This document shows positions 49,263 to 63,229 of a stretch of DNA of 64,000 bases, in pieces. This DNA comes from Heterobilharzia americana. Lineage: Eukaryota; Platyhelminthes; Trematoda; Strigeidida; Schistosomatidae. The notes under the pieces are model-generated. The model was not told the DNA's origin, did no database searches, and saw only the letters and a program-made list of their open reading frames with translations. The DNA lies in NCBI GenBank assembly GCA_944470555.2, contig OX104134.1, forward strand, positions 111,284,701-111,348,700, in the 5' to 3' direction. The first letter of the stretch is position 1. Each line of letters begins with the position of its first letter. The translations under genes and the position numbers were made by a program.

Positions 49263-50230
49263 CTCACGGCTTGCTGCATGATCCCGTCGACCACAATCAT
49301 GAAGATCATCGGTGACGGTAGGTGGCAGCCATGTCTTACTCCTGTTTCCACTTCAAGGGCATCACTCAGCCTTCCATTGTGGAGCACACGGCATGTAGCG
49401 TCACATAGCATATAGTTGTTGAATGAGGTTGATAAAAATTTGTGGCAGACCGTGGTGTTGAGGCATTTACCTGCCTAATTACTTCTCGGTCGACGGTGTC
49501 GAAGGCCTTTTCGAAATCGACGAAGTTTAGGTGGAGTTGAGTTGACTACCATTCTATACTCTGTAATATGTTGGTGATGCGTTGTGTAGTGTTTCAATTT
49601 GATCCTCACATGATTTGTACTTCCTGAACCCAGGCAGCCAGCCTATTCTAGTCGTAGTCTCTCAATTATGATGTGGCTTAGTAATTTGTTTTGGGTGGAT
49701 AGAGACAGGAGGATGATTCCGCGCCAGTTCTTTCAAAGACAAGGGTCTCCCTTCTTTGGAATTCTGACAAGGTAGCCTTTCTTCAAATCTGCAGGTACCT
49801 ATCCTTCCTTCCTTCCTCCGAATCCTTGTGCAGTACTGGTGTTGGCATATACGCTGTCGTCTCTGCATTTCTGTTTACTGCTTCTGGCGGATGTCCATCT
49901 GTTCCTGATGCTTTCCTGTGTTTCAGCAGTTTTTTGTTTTGAGGACTTCTGTTTTTTTCTGAGGGTCTGTGTTCACTGACATTTCTGTGGCTGGGCTGCT
50001 GGTGGTATTTCTGGACGAGTTGCAGCTGATGGTCGATTCAGGAGTTTTTTGAAGTGGTCAGCCCATTGTTTCCTTTGTTTCTCTTTTTTGGTAACTAGGT
50101 TGCCCTCACAATCTTTCATTGGTTTCATCCGTGTTGATCTCTTCCCAAACAATAAGTAGCCTTGTTATTTGATAGAGTGTTTTCCGGTCATTCCTACCAA
50201 CAGCCTGTTCTGCTTCGCTTGCAAATATCT
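48602..50230 (-). mobile_element. RTE family B fragment, - strand (right part of a fold-back)
   Basis: Read on the minus strand from 50230: linker 'ADHFKKLLNR' region near 50045-50075, RT motif A 'DFEKAFDTVDREVI' near 49490-49530, intact motif B 'VETGVRHGCHLPSPMIFMIVVDGIM' near 49270-49360, then the thumb. It ends at 48602 inside the C-terminal region, exactly at the short CTGG repeat, and lacks a tail. The 5' part is missing beyond about 50230. Motif B is in frame here, unlike in family A. Confidence 0.82.
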
Positions 50231-53200
50231 TTGAAATCAGCTGATGTTTTATTATTGGTTCAAATTATTCTTCGTTATAAAGCCAGTTATTTTTTCGGGG
50301 ACGCTATATCTTTCTATGCATAGCCACATCGGGCGAGATAAATGATAAATATTAGCCTTGTTGCATGTTTATACTAGTTCAAAATATATCTGACATTACT
50401 TGATGTCTTCCCCACACTTTTTTTCGCTACGATAAGCGTTGCTTTCTATCATCGAAAAGTAAATCTTCAGAGAATCAGAAAATACAACAGAAACATTTGA
50501 AGTATAAAATGCAGCAGGATTTTACTTATCGAAGTAGGATATCTTTCCCTCACCTTGTCATAAATGGGAGTGTAAAAATCATCACTGTGTTTTCGCATTA
50601 GATTTTCACGATAACCAATACCTTGAGATAGAATTTACCATGTTGTCTTGCCAGTTTTTTTTATTGAATATCTATTTGTCTGATTTTTGTAGGATATATT
50701 GGTGAGCTAATGAAGATGTTATTATTTTTGAGTATATGTGATTGTGTAGGATATGGTTATTCGAAAAGCGAAAGTTATTGTTTTTTCTGTGTTAATTTAA
50801 AATTTATTGCACCCTAGAATCTATTTGCAATGACTGAAAACGCATATACAGGGACATGAGTGTATTACTAAGACAGGCGATTAACTTATATTTTTTGCAC
50901 TCATTATCCTAAAACCAAAGCGACACTCAGTGGTGGTTGGCGTTATGCACGCTAGGATATAAGGGATGTATTGTTATTTTAAGTAGCTAAAGGATGATTG
51001 GTCAGTCTTGATCAGTAGCTGAGATTTGATTACAGACAAAAACAAGTCTTGGTTTGATGATATTGTTTATCATCTAGCAATTACCCAACGCTTAAAGCTC
51101 AAAGATAAATTACGCGTGTTTGAGTTCGCAAAATAGACCGTGTTCCCTACATGTGGTAGATAAATGCAAACAAGCAATAAAGCCATCTTTTGTTGATTGT
51201 TTTGAGATGGAATGTAAGATGCATGCATATATCTGTTGCTCAGTTGTGTCTTTAAAATTGCACTATTTCCTGACTTTCTACTCAATTATAAGTCAAGCTA
51301 TGAACAACTCATAGATTTTTATATGAAAGCGTTATAACTTATCTATGATAAGTTGACTTTCAGTATCTGACATTCTGAACAGGTTCACTGAAACATTTCA
51401 TTTTATACTTTTGTTGATTCTACCATATTATAACATATATAATTTATATCACCTCTGTCTATACTAATTGCTTAAGATCAAAAAACTATCTTCACTAGTT
51501 TTACCAGAGTCATGCCTTGAAACTCATTTGTGAAGGATTTTTATTTCGTATCATTCAAACAAAGTAAATAGTAATCCAAGACAAAATACTCAGAGAAATG
51601 TATGGTAAATGTATGCCAAATGACTTCGATAATCAATTTAACATCGAATATGCAGAATTTTACTGTTTCTGTGGTTATCTCATTGCTAATTAACATTGGT
51701 CATTAAACTTTACGAATTTTGTCAAAACCCTGTGGTAGTGTTCAAGGTCGATGAGTGTGTAATATTGCATCACGGGTTGCTTTTGGCATTTTTTTGCCCG
51801 ATTAATCAGGGGAATTAGGTCACACGTATATATTCAAGTTTCTTAGTATATTGTGAATTTACTTTAAGGTTTCATCAGACTTTGAGTGTGATTTTTCGTA
51901 GGTATGTACACGGCCGGTTATTCGGTATGGTTCACAAGTTACTGAAGTAATAATGACAGATAATAAAGACGAAATGTGAGTTTGAGTTGTGGCATGAACT
52001 TCCTGCTTTGTTTGTAGTTAATCAGACTGAAGTTATGAGAAACAGTCTTGAATGTGCTACGTTGTCATTTGATAATACACTTTTTGATTGATAATTACGT
52101 CATAAAAGTTAGGTACGAAGAGAAGGATAAGGACGTGGTAGTTATATAAGTAAAATAAGGAGTGAGCATGTGCAAATAATATCATTAAGTGGGTGTACTC
52201 AACTATTTTCGTTACCTTACATCTTAAACGAAATCTACTAAAATAATAATTTCATGAGCCAAACGTTATCTGCTCAGACGGCACTTTCGTTGAAGCTCTT
52301 GAGATTATCGCTCATGTATTATATAGCAACGGATATCTATGGAAGTTTGTAGATAAGCATACGCAAGCCATCAATGTGAACACCAGAGTAACAGTAGATC
52401 TGAAGAAACTGCCATTCCTGAGATAGGCGTTTCGGGGTGACATCTCCAGCAACATTGAGACACAGCACCTAAAGAATGCAGTAGAAGACCATTCAATGCA
52501 GTAAAGATTTAAGCCCTATGCAACAATTAATGGTATTCATTCCGTAACTCAAATACTGCTTAATTAACTTGGCTTCCTATGTAGGTGTGTCATTTCAACT
52601 GTTCCTGCAGAGTCACTTACGCTTCTGGTACGGTTTGGCGGTTACGTCATCTAAATGCTTAATGTCATCCTTTAAAGTTAAGAAAATAGGAACCATAGCC
52701 GAAGCTTAGTACCCTTACATCTGCTTGATCACGGTATGCAACCAGGTATTAACTATACCTTTAAAGTTATTCGTCACATTCCTTCAAATCTCATCCCAAG
52801 CTCTACGAGTTCATTATTTAAACACGGTAGAATTCATTAGAATCCATCTGGCTTAGAAACCCAAGCCGATGTGCTAAGGAGGAATTCATACAACCTCTTT
52901 CTCGGCTTTGGTTATCTATCCAAGCTTGTCTTCTCAGAGATGACTTTTCTCCCCTTTCATTTTAAAAACCACCACCATTATCTTTACAACAGCTTTAGCT
53001 ATCTTGTTCTCTCATTCTTCTTTGTCACTAACCATTCCTACCTAATTACTGTCAGCAGTTGACCACTTGACATAATTAGTTATCCCCTCTTCTTGTTAGT
53101 AGATGTTATGCAAACTGTTAATAATAAATAGTCGGTGTTAAGTTTCATAAAATAGTTTTTGACTGGCTTCACTATAATGTACACATTAAGTGGATGTGTA

Positions 53201-54895
53201 ACTGCTTCATTGCTGTATCACAGACTTGTGACTTGAACGAGTCATATATGTTCGCATATCGCTGTCTGAAAGCATAATAAGGCAAAATTTTAAAATTATT
53301 GCTTTAAATCCCAGTATACCAATAAACATGGTTTATATATTAGAAATTTCTCTGAATAAACCTGAGCATATTTATGTATTTATAATCAGCTTATTAGGCA
53401 TAAGAAATACAAAAAGACTTGTGCAGAACAAGTTCCATTTGCCATTACTGTGAAGGATCAAAGACACAGATCAAGCTCTAACTGTTAAATTAATGCAGTT
53501 CAGTAACTTTTCAGTCGCATTTTTCAAAACCATTTCCTCTATAAGTCTTAAGTCAAAATACTCACTTTATATACTACCTTCAAGTTGTGAGCCTAAAACA
53601 ATCTGTATATAATGCAGCTGTGCATATAAATCCTTTATTTCATTATTAATTAAATTAGAAGTACATAAACGAATTAAAACCAACACAGACAAATACACTA
53701 TAGACCACTGTTTGAACCAACTAATGACTGGTTATAAATACGTCTAAGTATGGCAGCTAAATGCCACAGTTTATAACTGACCAGGTTAATTTGGCCATTC
53801 TCTATTGATCCTCACCTTGGTTTGAGACTGTCTTTTGTTGTTTGAAAAACAAGCAAAGAACATTCTAGTTAGTTGGTGTAGGTTTTTGAGGTTCTTTAAC
53901 TAATCATCTTTTACTGCATACAGAAATACTTGCTTCCTGGTACTTGCAATTACGTAGAGGTACAAGACTGTAATATGCTTACATCTTTCAATAACGTTTT
54001 TAAGTACTTCGGATGGGATTTATCAAAGACTTCACAATTAATAAAGTGGTTTGAATTCATAGAAAAAATAATTATCACTAGACCTAGCACAATAGTCAGA
54101 ATTACCTTTGTTGCCCATGCAGTGAAATTACACAGCTTTAATTTTACTACCTGATGACTACATTAGTTATTTAGACATTCAAGCCATTTTATTCGGATAC
54201 AAAAGGCTGTAAATTGCGCATGATAGCATCACAATTCTACGGATGCTTGAAAATCATAACACGAGGTCTAACTTTAGCTGCTTGCTTTTATCTAGTACAA
54301 TCTCGTTGACGTACCACTTAATATTCCACCAAATATTTATTTTTATTAATATGAGTATATTTTCTAAGTAAAATGACCATCAAATAAAATTATTGAAATT
54401 CCCCTTGTTTGGCGTCTACAAAAGTAGCCTAAGTTTTATGAAATCCAAAAGCCGTTTGAGTGAACAAAGAATATTCTTTTCGATAACTTCATATTTAGGT
54501 CCGACAGTTATATATACATAATGAGGAAATATGCATCAACAATATTAAGATTTTGCTTGTCAGCTTGTTAGTAATATAATACAGTCGAGAAACTCAGTTC
54601 AGAAATATCTTGTGTGATCGTTAATGATAAAATCAATTTTTACTGGGATTCAATTCAGCTAAATAGTTGTTTACCTTAACAATTACATGACGCAGGTAAT
54701 GCTATAAGGTGATAGTTTGATAAAACAATAGGAGGGTGACTATGACAGCTGAATAAAACAAACTAAGAAAAATAATTTGAAGAATAATAGCCTGATAGAA
54801 TGTTTCTCATATTGGAGGACGAAATGGGTTAAGAGAATTGGTTAGTTATTTCATATTATTGGAAAGAAAGGGTATCTATGTTGTGGAATTAGGTT
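50231..54895. other. AT-rich DNA, no recognised feature
   Basis: About 4.7 kb without a recognised gene or element. Frames at 51070-51285, 51120-51314, 52871-53062 and 53930-54154 carry no motif I recognise. Confidence 0.45.
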
Positions 54896-54899
54896 ATCC

Positions 54900-55130
54900 G
54901 GGTAGGGGTTCATAAATTTTTGCGTCCGGAATCGGACCACCGTAGTTGTAGCCTCAGCACTTTCTTCATTTGAACACATAACTTGGGTTGTTTAATCCTG
55001 ATTGCTACTGCTTCTTTAGTTAGAAGGATCTTGAGTCGACTGCCTTTTGTCAAGTAGATCGGAATGCGGTGCAGTTTGGCAAACGACTCATTCATACCCG
55101 CTTTTTGCTCGTTTCAACCAGATGTGATTA
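54900..55130 (-). mobile_element. Penelope-like retroelement relic 4 (C-terminal tail)
   Basis: The 61-codon frame 54910-55095 reads FAKLHRIPIYL...RLKILLTKEAVAIRIKQPKLCVQMKKVLRLQL, matching the end of Penelope-like proteins after the GIY-YIG domain (pattern: R...L...EA.AI....P.LCVQ...). The GIY-YIG core itself is not visible upstream. 5'-truncated fragment. Confidence 0.6.
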
Positions 55131-55229
55131 TATGGAGCTGGTAATGGTAAGGGTTTTTATAAACTTTTACTTGACCAGTCTTGGAAGGTGTTAGCAAGCA
55201 TGGAAAACTGAATTCCTAGAGCAGCGCTA

Positions 55230-55425
55230 GATGTAACTGGCTCCACAGGAGCAATCGAGCTGACAAACATACCAGGAAGTGGCCAGTCTAGACACTGATG
55301 GGGAGTCTCATACTAGGACGAACCAACAGTCCAGTGACCCCAGGTTTCCAGTATTACTCCAACTGATATCAATTCATGATGAATACCAACCTGAAATCAC
55401 TAAAAATTCTCAAGAACCCCGAATT
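55230..55425 (+). mobile_element. Second-type SINE, tail half with a hammerhead-like block
   Basis: Contains 'CACTGATGGGGAGTC', 'TCATACTAGGACGAACC', 'AACAGTCCAGTGACCCCAGG', then 'CAATTCATGATGAATACCAACCTGAAATCAC'. Order and spacing follow a hammerhead core (CUGAUG..., stem II GUCU/GGAC, CGAA, then GUC), but 3 extra bases and the missing A make activity unlikely. The tRNA-like head is lost or very diverged. Confidence 0.65.
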
Positions 55426-55554
55426 AAACTGATCTAGTGCTCAGTGATGTCTAGCTTTCAGAGGTGATTCCTGAAGTTCCAATAAGAAGCCCTGACGAGT
55501 GGGGTAAACCTGGTGGCTATGAGGACAAATACTCAACGATGTTATATTGCATTG

Positions 55555-55800
55555 GCCTCTCTATGTCGTGAACTGACAGTGGTTGGAAATATGGACCACT
55601 GGATTCCGACCCAGTGGCTCAGTGGTAAAATGCTGGCTGCGGAACCTGAAGGCTCTGGGTTCGACCTCTGGCGGAGTCATGGTTGTCCACTTATGAAGAT
55701 TCCCATTCTAGGACGAACCAGCTGTCCAGTGCTCCCAGGTCTCCAGTATTATTCTGAATGGAATCAGCCCATGCTAAATATCAAATTGAAACTCACTTTT
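55555..55800 (+). mobile_element. tRNA-derived SINE, second type, best head
   Basis: Starts with 'CGTGAACTGACAGTGGTTGGAAATATGGACCACTGGATTCCGACC'-like sequence (55566-55610), then A box 'CAGTGGCTCAGTGGT' (55611-55625), 'GGAACCTGAAGGCTC', B box 'GGGTTCGACCTC' (55658-55669), then a tail with 'TTCTAGGACGAACCAGCTGTCCAGTGCTCC'-like ribozyme remains (55706-55738). Both polymerase III boxes look usable. It lies immediately upstream of a family B RTE fragment. Confidence 0.8.
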
Positions 55801-55923
55801 CCGTCTTGGCGTCACCATTGCCTTGTGGAAAACGAAATCCGTAATTTACCAGCAATAAAAGTTCTCTGAATTAGTCATCGTAGTTTAGGAATTAATATTC
55901 AGCTAAGGACATCATCTGTAAGT

Positions 55924-56820
<897 letters not shown>

Positions 56821-56835
56821 GTAATAATAATAATG

Positions 56836-58580
56836 ATAGTTGACTCTCTCAAAAAGAGGAATATTGATGAATAGTGATGTAGCATCTAGTGATATTGTAG
56901 TTTATTCATAATATTAGCACCCTAATTCTGTCAATAAATTCAAGTACGTATTCATACTATATTTTACTAACTTTTCCTGTAAAGATTGGAGAATAGTGTC
57001 CAGCCATTTGACTGAGACGCTGAATGGAATAATTTATAGAATCAATCGCAGTGGTCCAAATCGAGGTTGCGTCTCCCACATTCAAGCATCTATTCGCAGT
57101 CAGTGATGAGGGAATTTACCAATGACTTGTTCAGAGATATATCTGCCAACAATGACAGATCATTCCTACGGGCAGTAAAACAGAAATGAAAGTCGATTAT
57201 ATATTATATAGATTATTTTGGACGCCTTTATATTTTGATATTGTTAACTGGTAAGCAAATGTTGGCACTGCCACCTTTCCTATTGGAAAAATAAAAGTAG
57301 CATAACTTTACCAGGTCTACTTGGAACAATGATATTTTCTGGTGCGGCTTGTTTAACCACTTCGAGTATTGCTTTTCACCAAGTCTTGATAAATTTTTAA
57401 GGTTCACCAAACTGAGCAAATGAAGTCACGTGAGTAGTCATGCTTAGACGCTGCATGCAAATTTCATGAATTCAGCATACATGCATGATTTCGGATTCTG
57501 ACGCTATGACAAGAGACTCCTTTTGGAAGTTGAATATTTCAGTGTGAACGTTTTCAGAGTGGTTTTAGAAGATAACGAATGGCAAACCATTGCCGCCGAT
57601 CATTAACAATGGTGGAAGGGTGAATGTCAAGGACTCTGAAAGGAGCCTAATGTTAATGTCTTGAAGTGAAGGAAAGGTAAGAGATAAAGGTAAGGGAGGT
57701 AGGTGATGGTTAGTTAGGATTTCAGTGTTGCTAGAAGTATGCGGTTGATTGGTTTTTCTTAGTTGTTCATACGATTGTAATTGTTTCTCCTTAGTCCCGA
57801 AAGAGACGATGTGTTACGCATAGCTGCGCATCCTCATGCAGATCAGGAAATATCTGCTTGACACTGGCCACACATGGACATTACAGAAATTTAAAATTTA
57901 CTTTTCTCTATTTTAAATCCGACTACAAAACTCATACCTGAAAATTCACAAGGTGGGAGGTAACTTAATTTATTTGGCCTTAATAGTTTCTTACACGTAT
58001 GGTAATATGGAGTTAGAGAATGTGAGATATCCTTTACTGCTATTACATGCCACTCAATATGATGCACGAATTCACATTTCAACCTTCATAATAGCATGGT
58101 TAATTACACTTGCATGGTAACTAACCTCTATCTTACTGCTACTCAGTAAATCTTTCTTGTATATAAGGACGTCAAGCAGAAAATGTTGCCACTAGTAAAG
58201 CTTAGAAGGTCATTGCAGTCTGCAGGCAGACCAACAAGTCAAGTTAGTGACGACTGGTTTGGTATCTGGCTTTAATTTTTTAGTAGAAAGCGAATATTCT
58301 CAGAAATACTGCAGCTCATATGTAAATGGACTGCCTTTTACTTAGAAGTTGGGTTGCATCATTAGTCTTATGGTCTTATGATTTTCATATTTCTAAGTGT
58401 TCCTGGGCCCAATAAAGTGACTGATGTATGCAGAAACATACTGATTCCTTCTGTCTTTGAAAAAAAATTCTGCTGAACAGAGTACATTCTTTCCCATAAC
58501 TTCCTCACAAGCTCCCACAGTTTGTACACTTATTATTATTTAGTGGTATCTGCCATTTCCTGTTGGGTTCTAAAACAAAA
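56836..58580. other. AT-rich DNA, no recognised feature
   Basis: No gene or element recognised; frames 57228-57419 and 57891-58082 have no motif. Confidence 0.45.
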
Positions 58581-58604
58581 CAAAAAGAAAATTACAAGCA
58601 TTCA

Positions 58605-58805
58605 TAAGTAATGAATGATGCCCACTGCACAAGAAGGGGATTTTTTTCCTCTAAAGACAAGTGGGTAACGCTATGACACAAACTGGTGGGCATTGAGTTC
58701 GAGTATCAGTAGAAGTAGCCGCACTTACTGAGGTGTAGGCACATCTAGCTAACCAGTACCAGGAAGGACAAACAAGCATCATCGATTTCACTGCTAGCCA
58801 CCACT
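58605..58805 (+). mobile_element. SINE of the Sm-alpha-like type, decayed hammerhead (in arm 2)
   Basis: Plus strand: 'GTGGGTAACGCTATGACAC' (A-box position), 'GAGTTCGAGTATC' (B box, 58697-58709), 'CGCACTTACTGAGGTG', 'CATCTAGCTAACCAG' and 'CACTGCTAGCCACCAC' at the end. Same core losses as the arm 1 copy. Confidence 0.75.
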
Positions 58806-59735
58806 AAAACAATTGCATGCAACTATTCGTTATACAAGAATAAGTGCGTGTTAACTACAGTAGGATTTGTGTGGGTCAGTTAGTGGTATTGAATGGTGCA
58901 TCAAGTCTCTTCAAAAAAGACGCTTGTGAAACATAATGTCAAAATCAAATATTACTGTTACTCTTTTTATATAATCGCCTATGTAGTCGATTATATCCTA
59001 CTTCAGATGCCACTACATGAAATTAGATTTCCCGTGTTCACGAACACCTCTCAACTGTTTTAGGCTCAGGTGCAATGACGACGAATTACAGCCATATATT
59101 ATCCAAGTCAGATCGAGAGAACCATATATCGGATATGAGTTACCACTGACTTGTCAAAAGGCAACAAGTCCCATATACTCCAAAATACAGAATCTGAGGA
59201 AATTTGTAGGAAGAACCAGAGTTACGTGTCCGGAAATACTAAGTTCTGCCACCACAACTATATTTACTTCTTTTGAATTCTCAAATTCCGAAGCATCCTT
59301 ACATGTATGTAAATCAAATTTAAATTTCCATACACTCCTTTTTCCAACGATTTTATCACATCCACCTAGTTGATTTTCCTGCTCTTACACTTATATCATT
59401 TTACTTAAGTCAGTACTTCTCAAATTGTCTAATACTGGTGATGAAAACCTCCTTTCATACACACAAACATGAACACGTCAAAGAATGTACATTTATTCAC
59501 GCATCAATGCCTTATAACCTGAAATTTATCATATTGCTTTATTCTTGTCCCTGCAATATTTATACAACTTGACCTTTTATTTTTATTTGACTACTATTGT
59601 CTATTTCATTCCTCATTCACACTTGAATGCATTTCATTTCCCCTACAATTATGGTAGGCTTTGTTCGCGTAAGTTGCATCATTGAGGTGAATGAGATTCA
59701 TTTTAGTGCCTGATCATAATCAGTTAGCACCACAA
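58605..59735 (+). repeat. Arm 2 of the 1.1-kb inverted duplication (partner 9660-10790)
   Basis: Near-identical to the reverse complement of 9660-10790 from about 58655 to 59735; weaker match at the SINE's outer edge (58580-58655). A 118-codon frame (59017-59373) lies inside; its counterpart in arm 1 is shifted by a 1-bp difference in an A run, so it is probably not a gene. Confidence 0.85.
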
Positions 59736-61402
59736 AACCAACCGTCTTTCATATTCACTTGATTTAAAATGACAACACTCTTAAACAAGTGATTTTGGTC
59801 ACGTAGTGTTACGTAGAACGAACGATCACCTTCAAAATCGATAATTTCGAACTTAATTACAGTTATGTTAGATTTTCACGTTATTTTTCATAGAAATCTT
59901 TTTGGAAGAGAATTCACGGACCAATAAGCATCAACTACTAACTTAAAGTAATCTCACTTTGGTTAACAAGCACTTATTCTTTGACTAAAAATGATCTCAC
60001 ATAACTGTAGAACCTGATAACGAAGTTATGCAAGACGTAATTTGTTTAATAAAATATTTTTTGAGTTGTGGTTGAATAGATTGTTACATTGACCAGATAT
60101 CACGGTATGCGAAAATCTACAGCTGTTAATTAGTCAGTGGCAGCAGAGGATGATTAAGCAATACTTGAGAAAAAATGTTCTGAACATTTTCGGTAAAATG
60201 CTTTATTAGGACCTTCAGGAAATTCTTGTAACTTGACATTCGATCCTGTTTCTAAGCCTCATTCGGGCAGAAACCAGTTGTGATTGGTTACTGGAAGGCG
60301 ACTGACTTCATATTGTCTGTTTCTAAGTGCTGTACATGTTTACCTCAGGCGCAAATAAGACTTTTGCCAGATGATTTATCTCCACGATTCCTGTGGTATT
60401 GCGGATATTATTGTAGAAAGTAAACTGAGTTTTTATATGTGTGTCCCTTACCATGAATACACAGTAACTGGAAATGCTAAAATAATCAAAAATAACAAGT
60501 AGCTACGCACCATCAAGCTACATACTATATAATACAGGCATAAAACACCATCAAATATCTTCAGTCTTCATTTCGATCTTTTTACGGTTTCAAAGCCTTG
60601 TTAAATGTAATTTTTATTCAGTAAAATCCCATTTGAGTATGTTTATTAGATAAAATACACTCTGAAATAGTTGTTTATATTGAATAATATTTCCAAATGT
60701 TCAGTGACTGTGACTTTTTCAAAGTGTGAATATAGCATCAAGCCATACATTAGAAAGTCATATGTCTCATAACATGGATATATCATGTAGTGCGGTGATC
60801 TAGGCATGTTAGTAGTTTAAAGTAGTAATGAAAACTATTCATCTATCCTGAGTTGAAACTGTTATGTGGATTACAAAACAGTGATTATAGAGTTGCAAAA
60901 ATTTATTTGTTGCGCCGCCAACGCTCACGTTATTACTCTAATATATCAAAAACCATAAAAACGATAAGTAGAAAAATATATTATTACTCATTGTTTTCCT
61001 CAAAATAGACCGGTGACAGCACACAGTACTGTAGAAACAACTGCGATGAAACAAGATGTCGTTTGCATTTAAACAGCCTTATGTTTTAAGTTGAAGATCA
61101 AATGTCAGTCAAGGCACTGTATCTATCAGAACAAGAGTTAAACGAACATGGAATATTAGAAAGCACTACTCAGAGTAGTTTAACTCAAGCAAATTGACAA
61201 AGAATGTCGTTTTGTGCATAACACATTCATTTAATACAAAGAAACAGTATTTTGAATCAGTATATTGCACTACTTTCCAATGTTTTCATGAAATTATATT
61301 TTTCTTCACATATCGGCATTACGTAAGCTTGCAAAGACAATAAGTAACCCAATATATCTGAAAATATTCCCTAACAGACGTATCTAAGTTACTGTGTTAA
61401 AC
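59736..61402. other. AT-rich DNA, no recognised feature
   Basis: No gene or element recognised. Confidence 0.45.
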
Positions 61403-62417
61403 CATTATTATTATTATTATTAGTCCCTTGGGTTCCTAGTGGAACATAGGGCTTCAGTAGCACGTCTCCATTCCACTCTGTTCTCTCAAATCTTTTCAAC
61501 CTGGCCCAACAACAGCCCACAAGCTCTCATTTCCTCCTCGCACGATCTCCACCATTTCACCCTCGCCTCGAACGCGAAACTCGTCGCTTCCCATAGGGAT
61601 TCCAATCGAGCGACTGGCCTGACGCGTGATGTCCCCAGTCGGCCTTCTCAGTGCATGCCCAATCCATCTCCACTTCCTCCTGCATATTTGTTGCGTGATA
61701 GGTTCTTGGTTGGTTCGTTCCCACAGCTCATTGTTGCTTATTCTTATTCTTCTGGCCATCTGATCTTCAGTAACGAGACAGCGTGGGCAGTTGTTGATGA
61801 ATGTCTGTAGTTTATTGGAAATCCCTTCCATAACGCGCCAAGTCTCTCAACCATACAGAAGCACTGACTTGACGTTGGTGTTGAAAATCCGGATGTTGTT
61901 CCACATGCTGAGAGGAGTGCAGAAGATATCCACACTGGTTTCAGGCAAATAAACGCCTGTCTTGCTTTTCCGATTCTGACTTTGACATCCTCGTCTGTAC
62001 TTGTGCCGCCTGTAGTTGAAACAGTGCTGTCTAGATAGGTGAAGGAGGTTACTTCCTTCAAGTTTCTCCCGTTGACGGTGATTGGAGTTTGTTGTTGTTG
62101 GAGTTGTTGGTGCAGTATCTTCATCACCTCTGTCTTCTCTATATTCACTTGAAGTCCCGTCTTCGCTGCCCTGCATCTTCTGCCAACTTGTTAGTTTTTG
62201 CCTGTAGATCTTCAAGTTTATGTGACATCAGGCACAAGTCATCGTTGGCGAAATCCAAGTCTTCTAGGTTGTTTTCCGCAGTCCAGCCTATCCCCTCTTC
62301 TCACAGCTCCCCACTGTTTGCTGCATGATCCAGTCCAGTTGACCACAATCAGGAATATCATGGGGGATAGTAGGCAACCTTGTTTCACTCCTGTCTCCTG
62401 TCTTCACTTCAAAAGCA

Positions 62418-62897
62418 TCACTCAGCTTCCCATTGTGAATTACTTGGCTGGCATGTGGCATCTTCATATAGTTGTTGAATGAGGCGGATAAAGGTTTGCG
62501 GTACTCCGTAGTATTGAAGCAGTTTCCAAATTACTTCTCGGTCGACGCTGTCAAAGGCCTTCTCGAAGTCGATGAAGTTGAGGTAGAGAGCTGATTGCCA
62601 TTCTATGCTCTGTTCTATGGTGATGCGAAGCGTTGTGTTGCAATTTGGTCTGCACATGATATGTACTTCCTGAATGCAGCCTGCCTGTTCCGGTCGTAGT
62701 TTTGAATCCAGTGCACTTTTAAGCCTCTCCAGGATGATGCAGCTTAATATTTTCCTTGCTTCGGGTGGACAGGAGAGTGATTCCGCACCAGTTCTTGCAA
62801 ACACTGAGGTCTCCCTTCTTCGACAGTTTGACACGGTAACCCTTCTTCCAATCACTAGCCAGCTACCTTCTCTTCCTTCCTTGCAAACCTTCTGCAA
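62418..62897 (-). pseudogene. Reverse transcriptase palm remnant of copy A4
   Basis: A 160-codon frame: 'CPPEARKILSCIILERLKSALDSKLRPEQAG' near residues 44-75, then motif A in 'LYLNFIDFEKAFDSVDREVIWKLLQYYGVPQTFIRLIQQLYEDATC' (residues 105-150), the best-kept motif A of family A in this window. The first catalytic Asp (in FIDFEKAFD) is present. Motif B follows in a broken frame. Confidence 0.85.
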
Positions 62898-63229
62898 TAG
62901 TGGTGTGGTGTGAGCATGTCTGCTGTTGTCTCTGCATCTGTTCTCAGTGCTTCTGGCGGGATCCCATGTGGTCCTGCTGCTTTACCACATTTCAGTAGCT
63001 TTATGGCGTTCAGGACTTGCATTTTTGTTGGAGGATTTATGTTCACTTGTAGTTCGGCGGCTGTAGGTGGTATTTCTAGGCGAAGTGCAGGTGGTTGTGG
63101 TGATGGTCGATTCAAGAGCTTCTTGAAGTGGTCAGCCCATTGTTTCCTTTGTTTCTCTCCTTTCATGATTAAATTTCCGTCATCATCTTTTATTAGTTTC
63201 GTCTGCTTCGTTTCCTTCCCAGACAGCAA
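62855..63229 (-). pseudogene. Linker and RT start of copy A4
   Basis: A 124-codon frame with 'IKDDDGNLIMKGEKQRKQWADHFKKLLNRPSPQ', the conserved linker (W..HF..LLN), then 'LNAIKLLKCGKAAGPHGIPPEAL', the start of the RT domain. The next frame upstream (63257-63622) holds the charged linker with 'KEWISMDTWKLIEERR'. Confidence 0.82.

Noticed and set aside
47700..50230. Twin-priming 5' inversion
   Set aside because: The two fragments repeat the same 660 bp instead of being adjacent parts of one element.
55600..55675. Possible functional tRNA gene
   Set aside because: Both polymerase III boxes are present, but the segment has a SINE tail and several copies, and I could not fold a full cloverleaf.
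59017..59373. 118-codon frame as a possible gene in the inverted duplication
   Set aside because: The partner arm has a 1-bp difference that breaks the frame, and no motif is present.
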